Below, piece by piece: positions 9,238 through 17,737 of a stretch of 64,000 bases of DNA. The stretch's first letter is position 1. Each line of letters starts with the position of its first letter. A model generated the notes under the pieces. It was not told the DNA's origin. It saw only the letters and a list, made by a program, of their open reading frames with translations, and searched no databases. The stretch is from Streptomyces sp. ERV7 (GTDB lineage: Bacteria; Actinomycetota; Actinomycetes; Streptomycetales; Streptomycetaceae), in NCBI RefSeq assembly GCF_001653515.1, contig NZ_LYOY01000029.1, positions 1,054,001-1,118,000 on the forward strand. The letters are read 5' to 3'. The translations under genes were made by a program, and so were the position numbers.

Positions 9238-9943
9238 GCCCCATGCCCGGCGCATCGGCTTTGGGCGCATCGGCTTTGGGCGCGTCGGCTTTGGGCGCGT
9301 CGGTTCGGGACGCGTCGGTTCTGGGTCCGCCGCTTGAGGGCGCGCCGCTTCTGGGTCCGTCGGTTCGGGGCGCGTCGGTGGATGGGGTCTCGGTTGGGCC
9401 GGCTGCCGCCGACATGTCGACTTCCGCTGTCTCGGTCCCGGGCGTGTCGGGCTCGGACGCCTCGCCTCCGGATGTGGTGGCTCCGGGCGTGTCTACGTCG
9501 GGCGTGTCGGCCTTGCGCGGGAGGGTTTCCGGCTGCGCCACCGCGGCCGCTGCCGCTGGTCCGTCGCGTCCGGCGGATCCCTTACGTACAGCCGCCTGCT
9601 CATCCTGCTCCGGCCGCCGGGCAGGGGGCCGTTCGGCCCACGGACGGTCGAAGCCGAGCCAGCCGGAGGTCGGCCCGACGGTGTCCAGCAGGCCGATCGG
9701 TGGCCGCCCGGCGGCGCGCACCTCGACGGTCAGAGACGGGGCCGCCGCTTGCGTGGAGGCGCCCCCACCTGCGTCGGAACCACCGGCGGGCGGCCGCTCC
9801 CCCTCCTCCGGAGAAGCGGCGGATCCGGTCTGGGCCCCGGACTCCACCTCCTCCGAGTCCGGTTCCGGCCGTCCGGACGCGGGCTGGTCGGAGTCGGGCT
9901 GGTCGGCGCCCGGCCGATCCGTCAGAGCGGTCACCCCGCTCAC
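9197..9943 (-). pseudogene. Low-complexity N-terminus of a gene downstream of the GTPase, probably truncated
   Basis: The frame starts at a GTG (9943) overlapping the GTPase stop as GTGA, so it is the next cistron. All 248 residues are Asp/Glu/Pro/Ser/Ala-rich, with a run of (K/R)(A/T)DAP repeats near the end and no folded domain. In this type of two-gene locus the second protein is usually another GTPase with a variable acidic N-terminus. Here the frame runs into the mobile-element remnant near 9240 and ends in antisense of its last gene. I infer that the catalytic part was lost. It could instead be a complete disordered protein. Confidence 0.5.
9252..9326. repeat. 15-bp tandem repeats encoding (K/R)(A/T)DAP
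   Basis: Five consecutive 15-bp units run from 9252 (GCATCGGCTTTGGGC twice, then GCGTCGGCTTTGGGC, then two diverged copies). On the minus strand they encode pentapeptides such as KADAP and RTDAP. Further degenerate units extend to about 9375. The array sits beside the junction with the conjugative-element remnant. Confidence 0.85.
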
Positions 9944-11547
9944 CTCTCCTTCTGCAGTAGGGACAGCGCGGCGATCAGCCCGGCCTGGGGCTCGGGAGTC
10001 ACCCGGAGCGCTTCCAGCGGGGCGAGCCGGCGGTCGCGTTCGGCGTTCAGGACACGGTCGATGTACGTCGTGACCAGTTCGCCTCCCTGGTCGCGCAGGC
10101 GCAGCGCACGCTGGGCGCCGATGCGTTCGGCGAGCCGCTCCCCGGCCCGGCGGGCCCTGCGCCCGCCGAGGAGCGCGGCCGCCAGCAGGGCCGCCACGGC
10201 CTCGGCGGAGGGCGCGACGGCCCGGTCCAGCTCCCGTACCTCCTCCTCGGCCAGCTCCTCCAGGACCCGCCGCCAGCGCCGTACGGCGACCTCGATGCGC
10301 TCACCGGTCTCCCGGTCCCGTACGCCCTCGGCCAGCTCGGCCGCCGCGGGCTCGCGGCCCCAGGCCTCGCGGACCCGTTCGTCGGCGGCGTCCGCGGCGC
10401 AGCCGAGCAGCTCGACGAGGCTCTCGCAGAGCGCGTCCAGGAGCTCGACGGAGGTCGCGTCCCGGGGGTACGCCCGCCAGCGGGTGAGCGCGTCCCCGGC
10501 GAGTACGCCCCCTGCCTGCAGCCTGCGCCGCACACGTGCCCCTTCCCGCTCGTACGCCTCCTCGACCGCACTCGTCATCCGTACGGCGGCGGCGTACTGC
10601 GCGGCGACGGCGGAGGCGAGCTCGGGCATACGGGCGTTGAGCGAGTCGATGACACCGACGGCGGTACGGACGACGGCCTGCTGCCGGGCGGCCGCGTCCT
10701 GGGCCCGGTGGGTGAGCCACTGGCCGAGCGGGGCGACCGCCGTGGACGGCAGCAATCCACTTCCGCCACCGGCCGATTCGGGCAGCTCGGGGATGGTGAA
10801 GCGGGGCACGTCACCGAGCCCGGCCTTGGTCAGGAGCGCCGCGTACTGCCGGGACACCTCGACGATGACCTGGTGGGGCACCCGGTCGAGGACGGTGATC
10901 AGCATGGCGTCGTACTCCTTGGCCGTACGCAGCAGGTGCCACGGCACGGCGTCCGCGTACCGCGAGGCGGTCGTCACCATCACCCAGATGTCGGCGGCGC
11001 AGATCAGCTGGGCGGCGAGCAGACGGTTGCTGACGACGAGTGAGTCGATGTCGGGCGCGTCGAGCAGGGCGAGCCCCACGGGCAGGTTCCGCGAGGTCTC
11101 GACGCGCAGCGAGTTCTCCGCGTCGTTGCCCCCGACGCCCTCCTCCACCTCCGCCTCCTCGTTCTGCTGGGGCAGCCAGACACGGGTGAGCTGGGGCAGT
11201 ACGCGGATCTCGGTGAACCAGTGGTGGTCGTCGGGGTGGCAGACGAGTACGGGGGTGCGGGTGGTCGGCCGCAGCACGCCGGCCTCGCTGACCCGCCGAC
11301 CCACAAGGGAGTTGACGAGGGTGGACTTCCCGGCGCCGGTGGACCCGCCGACGACGGCGAGCAGCGGCGCTTCGGGGTCTTTGAGCCGGGGCAACAAATA
11401 GTCGTCGAGCTGCGCGAGCAGTTCGCCCCGGGTCTGCCGTGCCCGCGCCGCCCCCGGCAGGGGCAGCGGAAGACGCACGGCGGCGACCCGGTCGCGCAGG
11501 GCGGAGAGTGCGTCGATCAGCTGAGGCCGTACGTCCAAGGTCGCCAC
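9940..11547 (-). CDS. Dynamin/Era-like P-loop GTPase
   Basis: This 535-aa protein has a P-loop near residue 67 (GGSTGAGKS) and a downstream LLDAPDID (DxxG-like G3). After the GTPase domain comes a long helical C-terminal half rich in Glu, Arg and Ala, as in bacterial dynamin-related or YfjP-type GTPases, which usually work in pairs at membranes. The GTG at 11547 is preferred over the longer frame, whose extra N-terminus is unlike the family. Its downstream partner seems truncated. The exact cellular role is unknown. Confidence 0.75.
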   Translation of the reverse strand: MATLDVRPQLIDALSALRDRVAAVRLPLPLPGAARARQTRGELLAQLDDYLLPRLKDPEAPLLAVVGGSTGAGKSTLVNSLVGRRVSEAGVLRPTTRTPVLVCHPDDHHWFTEIRVLPQLTRVWLPQQNEEAEVEEGVGGNDAENSLRVETSRNLPVGLALLDAPDIDSLVVSNRLLAAQLICAADIWVMVTTASRYADAVPWHLLRTAKEYDAMLITVLDRVPHQVIVEVSRQYAALLTKAGLGDVPRFTIPELPESAGGGSGLLPSTAVAPLGQWLTHRAQDAAARQQAVVRTAVGVIDSLNARMPELASAVAAQYAAAVRMTSAVEEAYEREGARVRRRLQAGGVLAGDALTRWRAYPRDATSVELLDALCESLVELLGCAADAADERVREAWGREPAAAELAEGVRDRETGERIEVAVRRWRRVLEELAEEEVRELDRAVAPSAEAVAALLAAALLGGRRARRAGERLAERIGAQRALRLRDQGGELVTTYIDRVLNAERDRRLAPLEALRVTPEPQAGLIAALSLLQKER

Positions 11548-11881
11548 ATGCGAAGAATGCCCAATTTTGGCGCCTTTTTGAAGCGTATGGAAGCCTTCGC
11601 GCGCCGACCGGACACATGGGACAGACGGGATGAGTGGGACGCAGGCATAACGAGTGCACAACACCCGGCGCCACGAGCGTCAAAAGCGCTGCATGTTCCG
11701 CGCTCGCCTGCGATTATCGGTTCGCTTCACGGAACCTCCACATCGTGCCACGGAGGTGAAGCAACCGGGGCGAGGCGAGAGGAGCCCTATCCTTGTCCCC
11801 GGCAAGGTCACGGCCCGGAGCCGCGCTCCGGACCACACCCTTGCCCGCCCGGGGGCTCCAGGCCACCGCGGCCGCCATCCG

Positions 11882-11957
11882 GCCCCCGTAGCTCAGTGGA
11901 TAGAGCAGGCGCCTTCTAAGCGCTTGGCCGCAGGTTCGAGTCCTGCCGGGGGCACCA
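11882..11957 (+). tRNA. tRNA-Arg (anticodon TCT), CCA encoded
   Basis: The sequence folds as a full cloverleaf. A 7-bp acceptor stem pairs GCCCCCG with CGGGGGC. The D-arm is AGCTCAGTGGATAGAGCA. The anticodon loop CTTCTAA holds TCT, and the T-arm is GCAGGTTCGAGTCCTGC. CCA is encoded at 11955-11957. It would read AGA codons, which are rare in this genome. tRNA genes of this kind are common integration sites, and a broken gene lies 190 bp downstream. Confidence 0.97.
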
Positions 11958-11973
11958 CTGCCCGCGCGGTGTC

Positions 11974-12000
11974 AGGCCCTCCCTCCGGGAGGGCCTTTTT
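11974..12000 (+). terminator. Intrinsic terminator of tRNA-Arg
   Basis: A 9-bp perfect stem (AGGCCCTCC with GGAGGGCCT) around a 5-nt loop is followed by a run of T residues. It is a classical Rho-independent terminator 17 bp after the tRNA. Confidence 0.9.
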
Positions 12001-12142
12001 GCTGTGGCAGGGACCCTAGCGAGTCGGGCGTCGGGGCCGCGTAAGCGACGGAGCCTCCGCTGGCGGCGGCCCCGATGCTGCGCTCGACCAGTCGGTCGGG
12101 GGGCAGCGGGAGGCGAAGAGGGCTCGTTTGGCCTTCAGGGGC

Positions 12143-12394
12143 TCAGCCGCGCCGCTCGTCGAGAGCTGTTCGCAACCAGTCCAAGGAGTCCTGCTCAAGC
12201 AGTTCGTCGGCCAAGCGCTTCGCCGTGTCGGTGACGAGACGGGCGCGGCTGTTGTCGATCCAGCGCTGGGCGTTCTGGTGGCCCTGCGCGAGGTACTCGA
12301 TGCCTTGGAGCATGCACTCCAGCTTGTCGGCGTCGCGGGCGCAGACCGCTTCGGGGGACTCCTTCGCCTCGTAGCTGCGGAGCAGTACGTGCAC
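12143..12394 (-). pseudogene. HD-domain hydrolase, C-terminal fragment
   Basis: The frame encodes a C-terminal portion of an HD-domain phosphohydrolase of the YfbR/HDDC2 kind. It contains SYEAKESPEAVCARDADKLE, which holds the family's DADKLE core, then QRWIDNSRARLVTDTAKRLA and a normal-looking end at 12143. The N-terminal half with the metal-binding HD pair is missing upstream of about 12400, where the sequence becomes unrelated. A GTG at 12394 could start a short product, but it would lack the active site. The region 12001-12142 holds a 10-bp-arm hairpin (12031-12075) and nothing else I can support. Confidence 0.6.
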
Positions 12395-12476
12395 GCGCGG
12401 CGGCCGGCCCAGTGCTGCCTCGCCCGGGTGGAGGTCCGGCGGAGGCTGAACGGGGGCCGGGCCCCGCCCTGAGTCT

Positions 12477-12851
12477 CACAGCCAACCGTCCACCCAAACC
12501 GGAGGCGGCCTCGAACTGCGCAACGCCGCCTGCCGGGTGCGCGAGGAGACGGGGGGCGCACCGGCGTACGAGTTCGCCCTGGCGCCCCACACCCCCTGGA
12601 GCGACGACGAGACCGAGCGCTTCCTGGGCCGCCTGGATGGGGCCCTCGGGCAGGAGTCCCCCGGCTACCGCCGGGCCCGTACCGCCCGGCGGCTCGGCGC
12701 GCCCACGGCGCTGCGGCTGCCCGCCGACGCGTTCCTGCGCGACTGGCAGGAGTCCGTGGCCACCGGCATCCGCCCCACCCAGGTCAAGGACCGCCTGTTC
12801 CGCCAGGACCCGGCGCAGTGGCGGCGGCTCACCGGCCGGACGCCGCGATGA
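12477..12851 (+). pseudogene. C-terminal fragment of a GH3-like acyl-adenylating ligase (tentative)
   Basis: An open frame without a plausible initiation context reads GGGLELRNAACRVREETG, then FLGRLDGALGQESPGYRRAR and LPADAFLRDWQESVATG. It stops at 12851, overlapping the next frame as ATGA. The pattern of a ligase tail, with a helix of the form LDxxLGxxxPxYRxxR and then LPxxxFxxW, is like the C-terminal domain of GH3 auxin-responsive-type ligases. These adenylate carboxylates and couple them to amines. The large N-terminal AMP-binding domain is absent. An in-frame GTG at 12537 could start a short product. The family call is tentative. Confidence 0.45.
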
Positions 12852-12889
12852 CGACGAACCGGAACAACGACGAAGGAGACAGACCACCC

Positions 12890-13747
12890 ATGACCACCGC
12901 ACTGGACGCCGTCGAGCGCACCGCCCTGCTCACCGCCGCCCTGCGCGCCGCCGAGACCCGGCGCGACGACCGGCTCTACGAGGACCCGTACGCCGCAGCC
13001 CTCGCCGGTGACATCGGGCCCGCCCTCCTCGCGGAGGTGCGCGACGCCACGTTCCCGCCGGGTGAGCGGCGCAGCGTGCCGAGCACCCCCGACTACAACG
13101 CGATCCGCACCCGGTTCTTCGACGACTACCTCCAGGAGGCGGCCCGCGACCCGGAGATGACCCAGATCGTGCTCGCCCCGGCCGGGATGGACTCGCGCGC
13201 GTACCGGCTCGACTGGCCCGGCCACATCCGCTGGTTCGAGGTCGACCGGCCCGCCGTCCTCGCGTACAAGAAGGAGCGGCTCGGCGACGTCGAGCCGCGC
13301 ACCGACCACCGCTCGGTCGCCGTCGACCTCACCTCGCCCGACTGGGAGCAGGACCTGATCGCCGCCGGATACGACCCGGCGCTGCCCTCGACCTGGCTCC
13401 TGGAGGGGCTGCTCTACTACATCCCCGAGCCGGACACCCACCGCATCCTGGAGCGGGTCGCCGCGATCTCGGCGCCGGGCAGCCGGATAGCCGCCGACAT
13501 CGTCAACGCCGAGGCGCTCACGCTGCCGCACATGCGGGCGCTGCTCGACGTGTTCGCGGGCTGGGGCTGCCCCTGGCTGTTCGGTACGGACGAGCCGGAG
13601 GCGCTCTTCGACCGGTACGGGTTCACGGTGTCGGCCCCGCAGCCCGGCGAGCCCGGCGCCGACTTCGGCCGCTGGGCCGACCCGGTCCCGCCGCGAGCCA
13701 AGCGCGACCAGCGCCGGGTGTTCTTCGTCAATGGACGAAGGCGCTGA
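12890..13747 (+). CDS. SAM-dependent methyltransferase, LCMT/TIGR00027 type
   Basis: This 285-aa class I methyltransferase resembles the leucine carboxyl methyltransferase family widespread in actinobacterial specialised metabolism. Features are RLYEDPYAAALAGD near the N-terminus, the SAM-binding LAPAGMDSRAYRLDW, the acidic FEVDRP at the end of strand 2, and LLEGLLYYI. The ATG at 12890 is chosen because GAAGGAG lies 9 nt upstream. An earlier in-frame ATG at 12848 overlaps the previous stop and remains possible. The next gene starts 1 bp after its stop. The substrate is unknown; a carboxyl or hydroxyl group of the cluster product is likely. Confidence 0.85.
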   Translation: MTTALDAVERTALLTAALRAAETRRDDRLYEDPYAAALAGDIGPALLAEVRDATFPPGERRSVPSTPDYNAIRTRFFDDYLQEAARDPEMTQIVLAPAGMDSRAYRLDWPGHIRWFEVDRPAVLAYKKERLGDVEPRTDHRSVAVDLTSPDWEQDLIAAGYDPALPSTWLLEGLLYYIPEPDTHRILERVAAISAPGSRIAADIVNAEALTLPHMRALLDVFAGWGCPWLFGTDEPEALFDRYGFTVSAPQPGEPGADFGRWADPVPPRAKRDQRRVFFVNGRRR

Positions 13748-13748
13748 G

Positions 13749-15206
13749 ATGACGACGGCTGAGATGACGACGACAGAAACGACCGACAGGACCGCGGTCG
13801 TCGCGGGCGCGGGCATCGCGGGTCTCGCGGGCGCGCTGGCCCTGCACGGCATCGGCTACCGCGTCCTGGTCCTGGAGCGCGGCGCCGAACCGCCGGCCGG
13901 GCCCGTCGAGGTGGCCGCCGCAAGCTGGGTGCGCCCGGCCGTCCCGCAGGGCATCCACTCCCACACGCTCACCTCGCTCGGGGTGAAGGTCCTGCGCGAG
14001 CGGGCGCCCCACGTCCTCGACGCGGCGCTGGCCGCCGGGGCACGGCTCCTCGACCTCACCGAGGCGCTCCCGCCGGGCGAGGGCGGCCGGGAGCCGGGCG
14101 ACGAGGAGCTGGTGGCGCTCGGCTGCCGCCGCACCGCGCTCGAACTCGTCCTGTACCGGGCCGTGGTGGCCCTGCCCGGGGTGGAGGTCCGGCACGGCCC
14201 TGCCGTCGGCGCCCTGGAGCTCGATCCGGGCGACGGGCGGGTGCGCGCGGTGCGCACGGACGGCGGCGAGCGGATCGCGGCCGATGTGGTGATCGACGCC
14301 ACCGGGCGGCACGCCGCCGCCCGGAGCTGGCTGCGCGGCGCCGGGGTGCCGGTGGCCGAGGACCGGGTCGGCCCGTCGGGGCTGAGCGGCTTCACCCGCT
14401 TCTACCGGCTGACCGGTGAGGGGCGGCCCGGCCCGCTCAACCGGGGCAACGCGGCCGGCGACATCTTCGACCACTACGCGGGGGTGCTGCACCCCGGCGA
14501 CAACAACACCTTCTCCATCGCCCTGGCGACCCTGCCGGGCGACCGGGCCCTGCACGGACTGCTCACCCCGGCCGGTTTCACCGCCGCGGCCCGGGCCACC
14601 CCCGGGCTCGCCGCATGGCTGGCCGACGGGGCGAGCGAGCCGATCTCGCCCGTGCACGCCATCACCAGCCCGCCCAACACCCTGCGCGGCACGGCCACTT
14701 CGCGCCAGCGCCCGGTCCCCGGGCTGTTCCCGCTCGGGGACGCGGCCTGTGTCACCAATCCGCTCTTCGGGCGCGGGATGTCACTCGCCCTGGCCCACGC
14801 CTTCCGCCTCGCGGACCTGCTGGCCGCGCACCCGACGGTGGACGCGGCCCTGAGCCGGGCGGCGGCGCGGGAGGCCGAGTCGCTTTTCCTGCCCTGGTAC
14901 GAGCAGTCGGCGGCGGCCGACCGCGAGCGCATCGCCCGCTGGCGTGCCCGGATCCAGGGGGCGAGCGCACCTGCGGCCCGGCCGTCCGCCTCGGCGGCCC
15001 TGGCGTCGGCCGCCCGCACGGACGGCACGGTCTGGCGCGGGCTCACCCGCATGCTGATGGGCCTGACCACCCCCGAGGAACTCCTGGGCGACGAGAAGCT
15101 GCATGCCCGGGTGCGCGGCGCCGCCCCGGCCCCGGCGCGCCCGCAGGCACCGGCGCGCGACACGCTCGTACGGCTCGTCGGCGCCGCGGAAGGAGCCCTC
15201 GGGTGA
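13749..15206 (+). CDS. FAD-dependent oxidoreductase/monooxygenase
   Basis: This 485-aa flavoprotein starts with a Rossmann dinucleotide motif (AVVAGAGIAGLAGALALHG, followed by VLVLERG). It has the second FAD motif GDAACVTNPLFGRGMSLALAHA near residue 340. It fits the group that includes squalene-epoxidase-like, geranylgeranyl-reductase-like and aromatic hydroxylase enzymes. No halogenase WxWxIP motif was seen. An in-frame ATG at 13731 inside the previous gene is an alternative start. It is coupled downstream by a GTGA overlap. The substrate is presumably the intermediate of this operon. Confidence 0.85.
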   Translation: MTTAEMTTTETTDRTAVVAGAGIAGLAGALALHGIGYRVLVLERGAEPPAGPVEVAAASWVRPAVPQGIHSHTLTSLGVKVLRERAPHVLDAALAAGARLLDLTEALPPGEGGREPGDEELVALGCRRTALELVLYRAVVALPGVEVRHGPAVGALELDPGDGRVRAVRTDGGERIAADVVIDATGRHAAARSWLRGAGVPVAEDRVGPSGLSGFTRFYRLTGEGRPGPLNRGNAAGDIFDHYAGVLHPGDNNTFSIALATLPGDRALHGLLTPAGFTAAARATPGLAAWLADGASEPISPVHAITSPPNTLRGTATSRQRPVPGLFPLGDAACVTNPLFGRGMSLALAHAFRLADLLAAHPTVDAALSRAAAREAESLFLPWYEQSAAADRERIARWRARIQGASAPAARPSASAALASAARTDGTVWRGLTRMLMGLTTPEELLGDEKLHARVRGAAPAPARPQAPARDTLVRLVGAAEGALG

Positions 15207-16357
15207 CCGCGCTTCCCCTGGAGCGTCCGCGCGTCCACGCTCCCACCGCCCGGCGGGAGCGTGTCCTGCTCGCTCCCATCACCGTGACCCCGTCCAAGCC
15301 GCTGACGCCCAGTCACCTCAAGGGGCTGCTCTGGACGGACGTGATGTACCGGGCCACCCGGCAGCTGGCCGACGTCACCTTCCGCTCCAGCCAGACCACG
15401 TACCACCCGACCGAACAGACCCTGGGATTCTGGGAGTTCCTCGACCGCACCCACGGCGACCGCGCGTACGGGCAGTGCTCCGAGGAGGAGATCGGCGAGC
15501 TGTACGTCGCCTTCCGCGCCGAGGGCATCCGGGCGCCCGCCGAGGCCCTGCGGCCGTACGCCGACGCCGTCGAGCACGGCTGGGTCCACCCGGCGGGCCG
15601 CCGGGTGCTCGACCTGTGGTCCGGGCACTACGCCGGGCTCGGCCTCCACGACCCGGGCCTGCTCGCCCACCAGCCGCCCGGCCTCGGGCTCGACGAGACG
15701 CTCTCCTGGCTCAAGGCGCTGCGGCTGTGCGTGGACCAGCGCGAGGTCGGCGGCCCCGTCCACCTCGACACCACGCGGTACGGGCTGCCGCTGCGGCAGA
15801 TCGTCACCGCCGACGGCCGCCCCAACTACCTCGCCTGCGCCCTGCGTGAACTCATGCCGCTCACCGCGGACTTCGACGAGGTGGTGCTGCTGTACGACCG
15901 CGAGCTCGACCCGGACCACCAGCAGCTGGCGCGGGTGCTGTCACTGCTCGGCCCCCGGGTCCGCCGGGTCCCGCTCGGCCGGGTGCCGATCGACGGCCAG
16001 GTGCGCTCGGCGCGGCACGGCGGCTGGGAGAAGAACCACGCGGGCGCGCTGCTCGCCTCGGCGCGCGCCGAGTACGACGGGCCGGTGGTGCGGCTCGGGA
16101 TGCGGCTGTACTTCATCGCCACCCTCGGGCCGGGCCGGCAGCAGTCCTTCGACGCCGCTCTCGTACGCCAGTGCCTGAGGCGGGCCGAGCGGCTGCTGGC
16201 CGCCGCGGACACCGATCCGGCGGACGGCCTGACCGAGCGGCTGTCCCGCCACCGGAAGGACCATGTGTACGTCGACCCGTACCGCCTGACGTCGAGCCTG
16301 CTCGGCAGGCGCGGCCCGGTGCCGGGCCGCGATCTGCTGTCGGCGGTGTTCCTGTGA
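15203..16357 (+). CDS. Class I aminoacyl-tRNA-synthetase-like protein (ArgRS-like core)
   Basis: This 384-aa protein has no obvious housekeeping role. Near residue 30 it shows KPLTPSHLKGLLWTDVMYRA, placed like the HIGH region of arginyl-tRNA synthetase (KPxHVGHLRS), but with HLKG instead of HVGH. Later come TADGRPNYLACALRELM, FDEVVLLYDRELDPDHQQL, LGRVPIDGQVRSARHGGW and VVRLGMRLYFIATL. They match in order the ArgRS pattern of sDGxxxYxxxDia, fDxxiyvxxxxxxxHfxxl, GxVxxxxGxxxSTRxG and the helical region after it. The anticodon-binding and N-terminal tRNA domains are absent. It overlaps both neighbours by GTGA. I infer a repurposed aaRS-like enzyme; this needs structural confirmation. Confidence 0.6.
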   Translation: MTALPLERPRVHAPTARRERVLLAPITVTPSKPLTPSHLKGLLWTDVMYRATRQLADVTFRSSQTTYHPTEQTLGFWEFLDRTHGDRAYGQCSEEEIGELYVAFRAEGIRAPAEALRPYADAVEHGWVHPAGRRVLDLWSGHYAGLGLHDPGLLAHQPPGLGLDETLSWLKALRLCVDQREVGGPVHLDTTRYGLPLRQIVTADGRPNYLACALRELMPLTADFDEVVLLYDRELDPDHQQLARVLSLLGPRVRRVPLGRVPIDGQVRSARHGGWEKNHAGALLASARAEYDGPVVRLGMRLYFIATLGPGRQQSFDAALVRQCLRRAERLLAAADTDPADGLTERLSRHRKDHVYVDPYRLTSSLLGRRGPVPGRDLLSAVFL

Positions 16358-17115
16358 CCGATCCCGCCATTCAGGAGAGGCTGCGCGAGGCCTCGGCGGC
16401 CCGGATCCGCACCGCCCGGCCGGAGCTCGCGGACGCGTACGACCTGACCTCGGCCGAGGGGCTGCTCGCCGTCCGGGCCCGGCTCGACGCGGCGGACGCG
16501 CCCGGGGAGCGGGCGCCGGAACACCTGGCGGCCGTCGTCCTCGGGCGCTTCGACCTGACCTCCTGGGCCCGCGCCACCTGCGAGTTCGCCCTCGGCCTCA
16601 CCCCGGAGCAGACGGCTGCCTGGCGGCGCTCCTTCACCCGGACGGTCTTCCTCGCGGGCAACCCGGACAACCTGCGCGAGCGCTTCTCCTTCGCGCATCT
16701 GGCCGAGGACGGCTCGGCCGCCTGGACGGCTCCGGGCCCGGCGGCGGACTCGGCCGGGCTGCGCAGACTGCTGAAGCTCTTCGCCGGGCCGCTCCCGCTG
16801 CCCGTACGGGCGGACACGGTCATCGAGATCCCGTCGCGCGCCGGCGGCACCGACCGCGCCCCCGTCCACCGCGAGCTCCACATCGCCACGGCCGACTGCC
16901 AGGTCTCGGACGCCCTGGTGCACCTCAACCACCTGCTGACCGAGGCGGTCATGGACGGTCTCGTCGGGCCTGGCGACGTACTGACCCTCCGTCACTTCCC
17001 CCGTCTCACCGGCATCACCGAACGCTTCGCCGCCCTGCGCGTCGACACCGAACCCACCCTCCCCGGCCGGCTCCGCGCCGCCGCCGGACTGACCGAGGAG
17101 ACACTCCTTGTCTGA
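16354..17115 (+). CDS. DUF6182-like protein, function unknown
   Basis: This 253-aa soluble protein is close in style to the actinobacterial DUF6182 family. It begins with a helical Arg-rich segment (IRTARPELADAYDLTSAEGL). It then has VVLGRFDLTSWARATCEFAL, LTPEQTAAWRRSFTRTVFL and a C-terminal HRELHIATADCQVSDALVHL. I see no catalytic motif of a known enzyme. It starts at a GTG inside the stop of the aaRS-like gene and ends 8 bp into the next gene, so the three products are probably made together. The family name is from memory and moderate in certainty. Confidence 0.6.
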   Translation: MTDPAIQERLREASAARIRTARPELADAYDLTSAEGLLAVRARLDAADAPGERAPEHLAAVVLGRFDLTSWARATCEFALGLTPEQTAAWRRSFTRTVFLAGNPDNLRERFSFAHLAEDGSAAWTAPGPAADSAGLRRLLKLFAGPLPLPVRADTVIEIPSRAGGTDRAPVHRELHIATADCQVSDALVHLNHLLTEAVMDGLVGPGDVLTLRHFPRLTGITERFAALRVDTEPTLPGRLRAAAGLTEETLLV

Positions 17116-17737
17116 CACCGCCCCCGCCTCCCCCGTCATCCGGCTCGGCTACCACGGCTCCGAAGAGGTCGTCCACGAGATCGTCCGGCTCGCCGGACCG
17201 GGCCACGCCGAGGTGCGCACCAGCCAGTACGACGTCGTCGACCCCTTCCGCGGGGTGCGGACGGGCGCCCTGGACCTCATGATCGTCAAGTTCTCGCTGC
17301 GGGAGCCGGACCTGGCGGCCAGCCGGGTCCTCACCCACGACGGCCGCGCCGCCGTCGTGGGCGCGGGCCACCCGCTGGCCGGGCGCGCGTCCGTCTCCAT
17401 CGAGGAGCTGGCCGACTACGGCACCTTCCAGCGGCCGGGCGTCTTCCCCGACTACGTCTGGGACGAGGTCGTCCCGCCGCGCACCCCGGCCGGGCGCCCG
17501 ATCGACCGCCGCCACCAGGTCTCCGACATCCCCCGCATGATGGCCCTGGTGGCCGAGGGCGAGGCGGTGCACATCTCGCTCGCCTCGCTGGCCGACGTCG
17601 CCCCGCCCGCCATCCGGATCGTCCCGATCCACGATCTGCCGCCCGCCCCGGTCGTCCTGGCCTGGCGGCGCGGAGGGGAACTGCCCGCCCACGTACGGGA
17701 GTTCATCACCGCGGCCGAAGAGGCGGCCTCCCGGTGA
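17108..17737 (+). CDS. LysR-type substrate-binding domain without HTH
   Basis: This 209-aa protein reads as the ligand-binding half of a LysR-type regulator: a periplasmic-binding-protein fold starting at IRLGYHGSEEVVHEIVRLA, with GALDLMIVKFSL, VVGAGHPLAGRASVSIEELA and IPRMMALVAEGEAVHISLAS. No winged-helix domain precedes it. The preceding in-frame sequence belongs to the DUF6182-like gene, and the TTG at 17108 is the coupled start. It may act as a small-molecule sensor, carrier or enzyme-like lid, or may pair with a DNA-binding partner elsewhere. The role is unknown. Confidence 0.75.
   Translation: MSDTAPASPVIRLGYHGSEEVVHEIVRLAGPGHAEVRTSQYDVVDPFRGVRTGALDLMIVKFSLREPDLAASRVLTHDGRAAVVGAGHPLAGRASVSIEELADYGTFQRPGVFPDYVWDEVVPPRTPAGRPIDRRHQVSDIPRMMALVAEGEAVHISLASLADVAPPAIRIVPIHDLPPAPVVLAWRRGGELPAHVREFITAAEEAASR

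Noticed and set aside
5160..9245. Attachment-site direct repeats flanking the conjugative remnant
   Set aside because: By eye I found no repeated segment at both ends, and the tRNA-Arg 3' end at 11957 is not duplicated near the element.
9252..9380. Regular short repeats resembling a CRISPR-like array
   Set aside because: The units are contiguous 15-mers without unique spacers, keep the reading frame on the minus strand and encode (K/R)(A/T)DAP, so this is low-complexity coding DNA.
12016..12561. Minus-strand 181-aa frame downstream of tRNA-Arg
   Set aside because: Its composition is Arg/Pro/Ser-rich noise; the frame next to it holds the recognisable HD-hydrolase fragment.
15203..16357. A housekeeping arginyl-tRNA synthetase
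   Set aside because: It is 384 aa instead of about 550-600, lacks tRNA-binding domains and the HIGH motif is altered; it lies in a metabolic operon.
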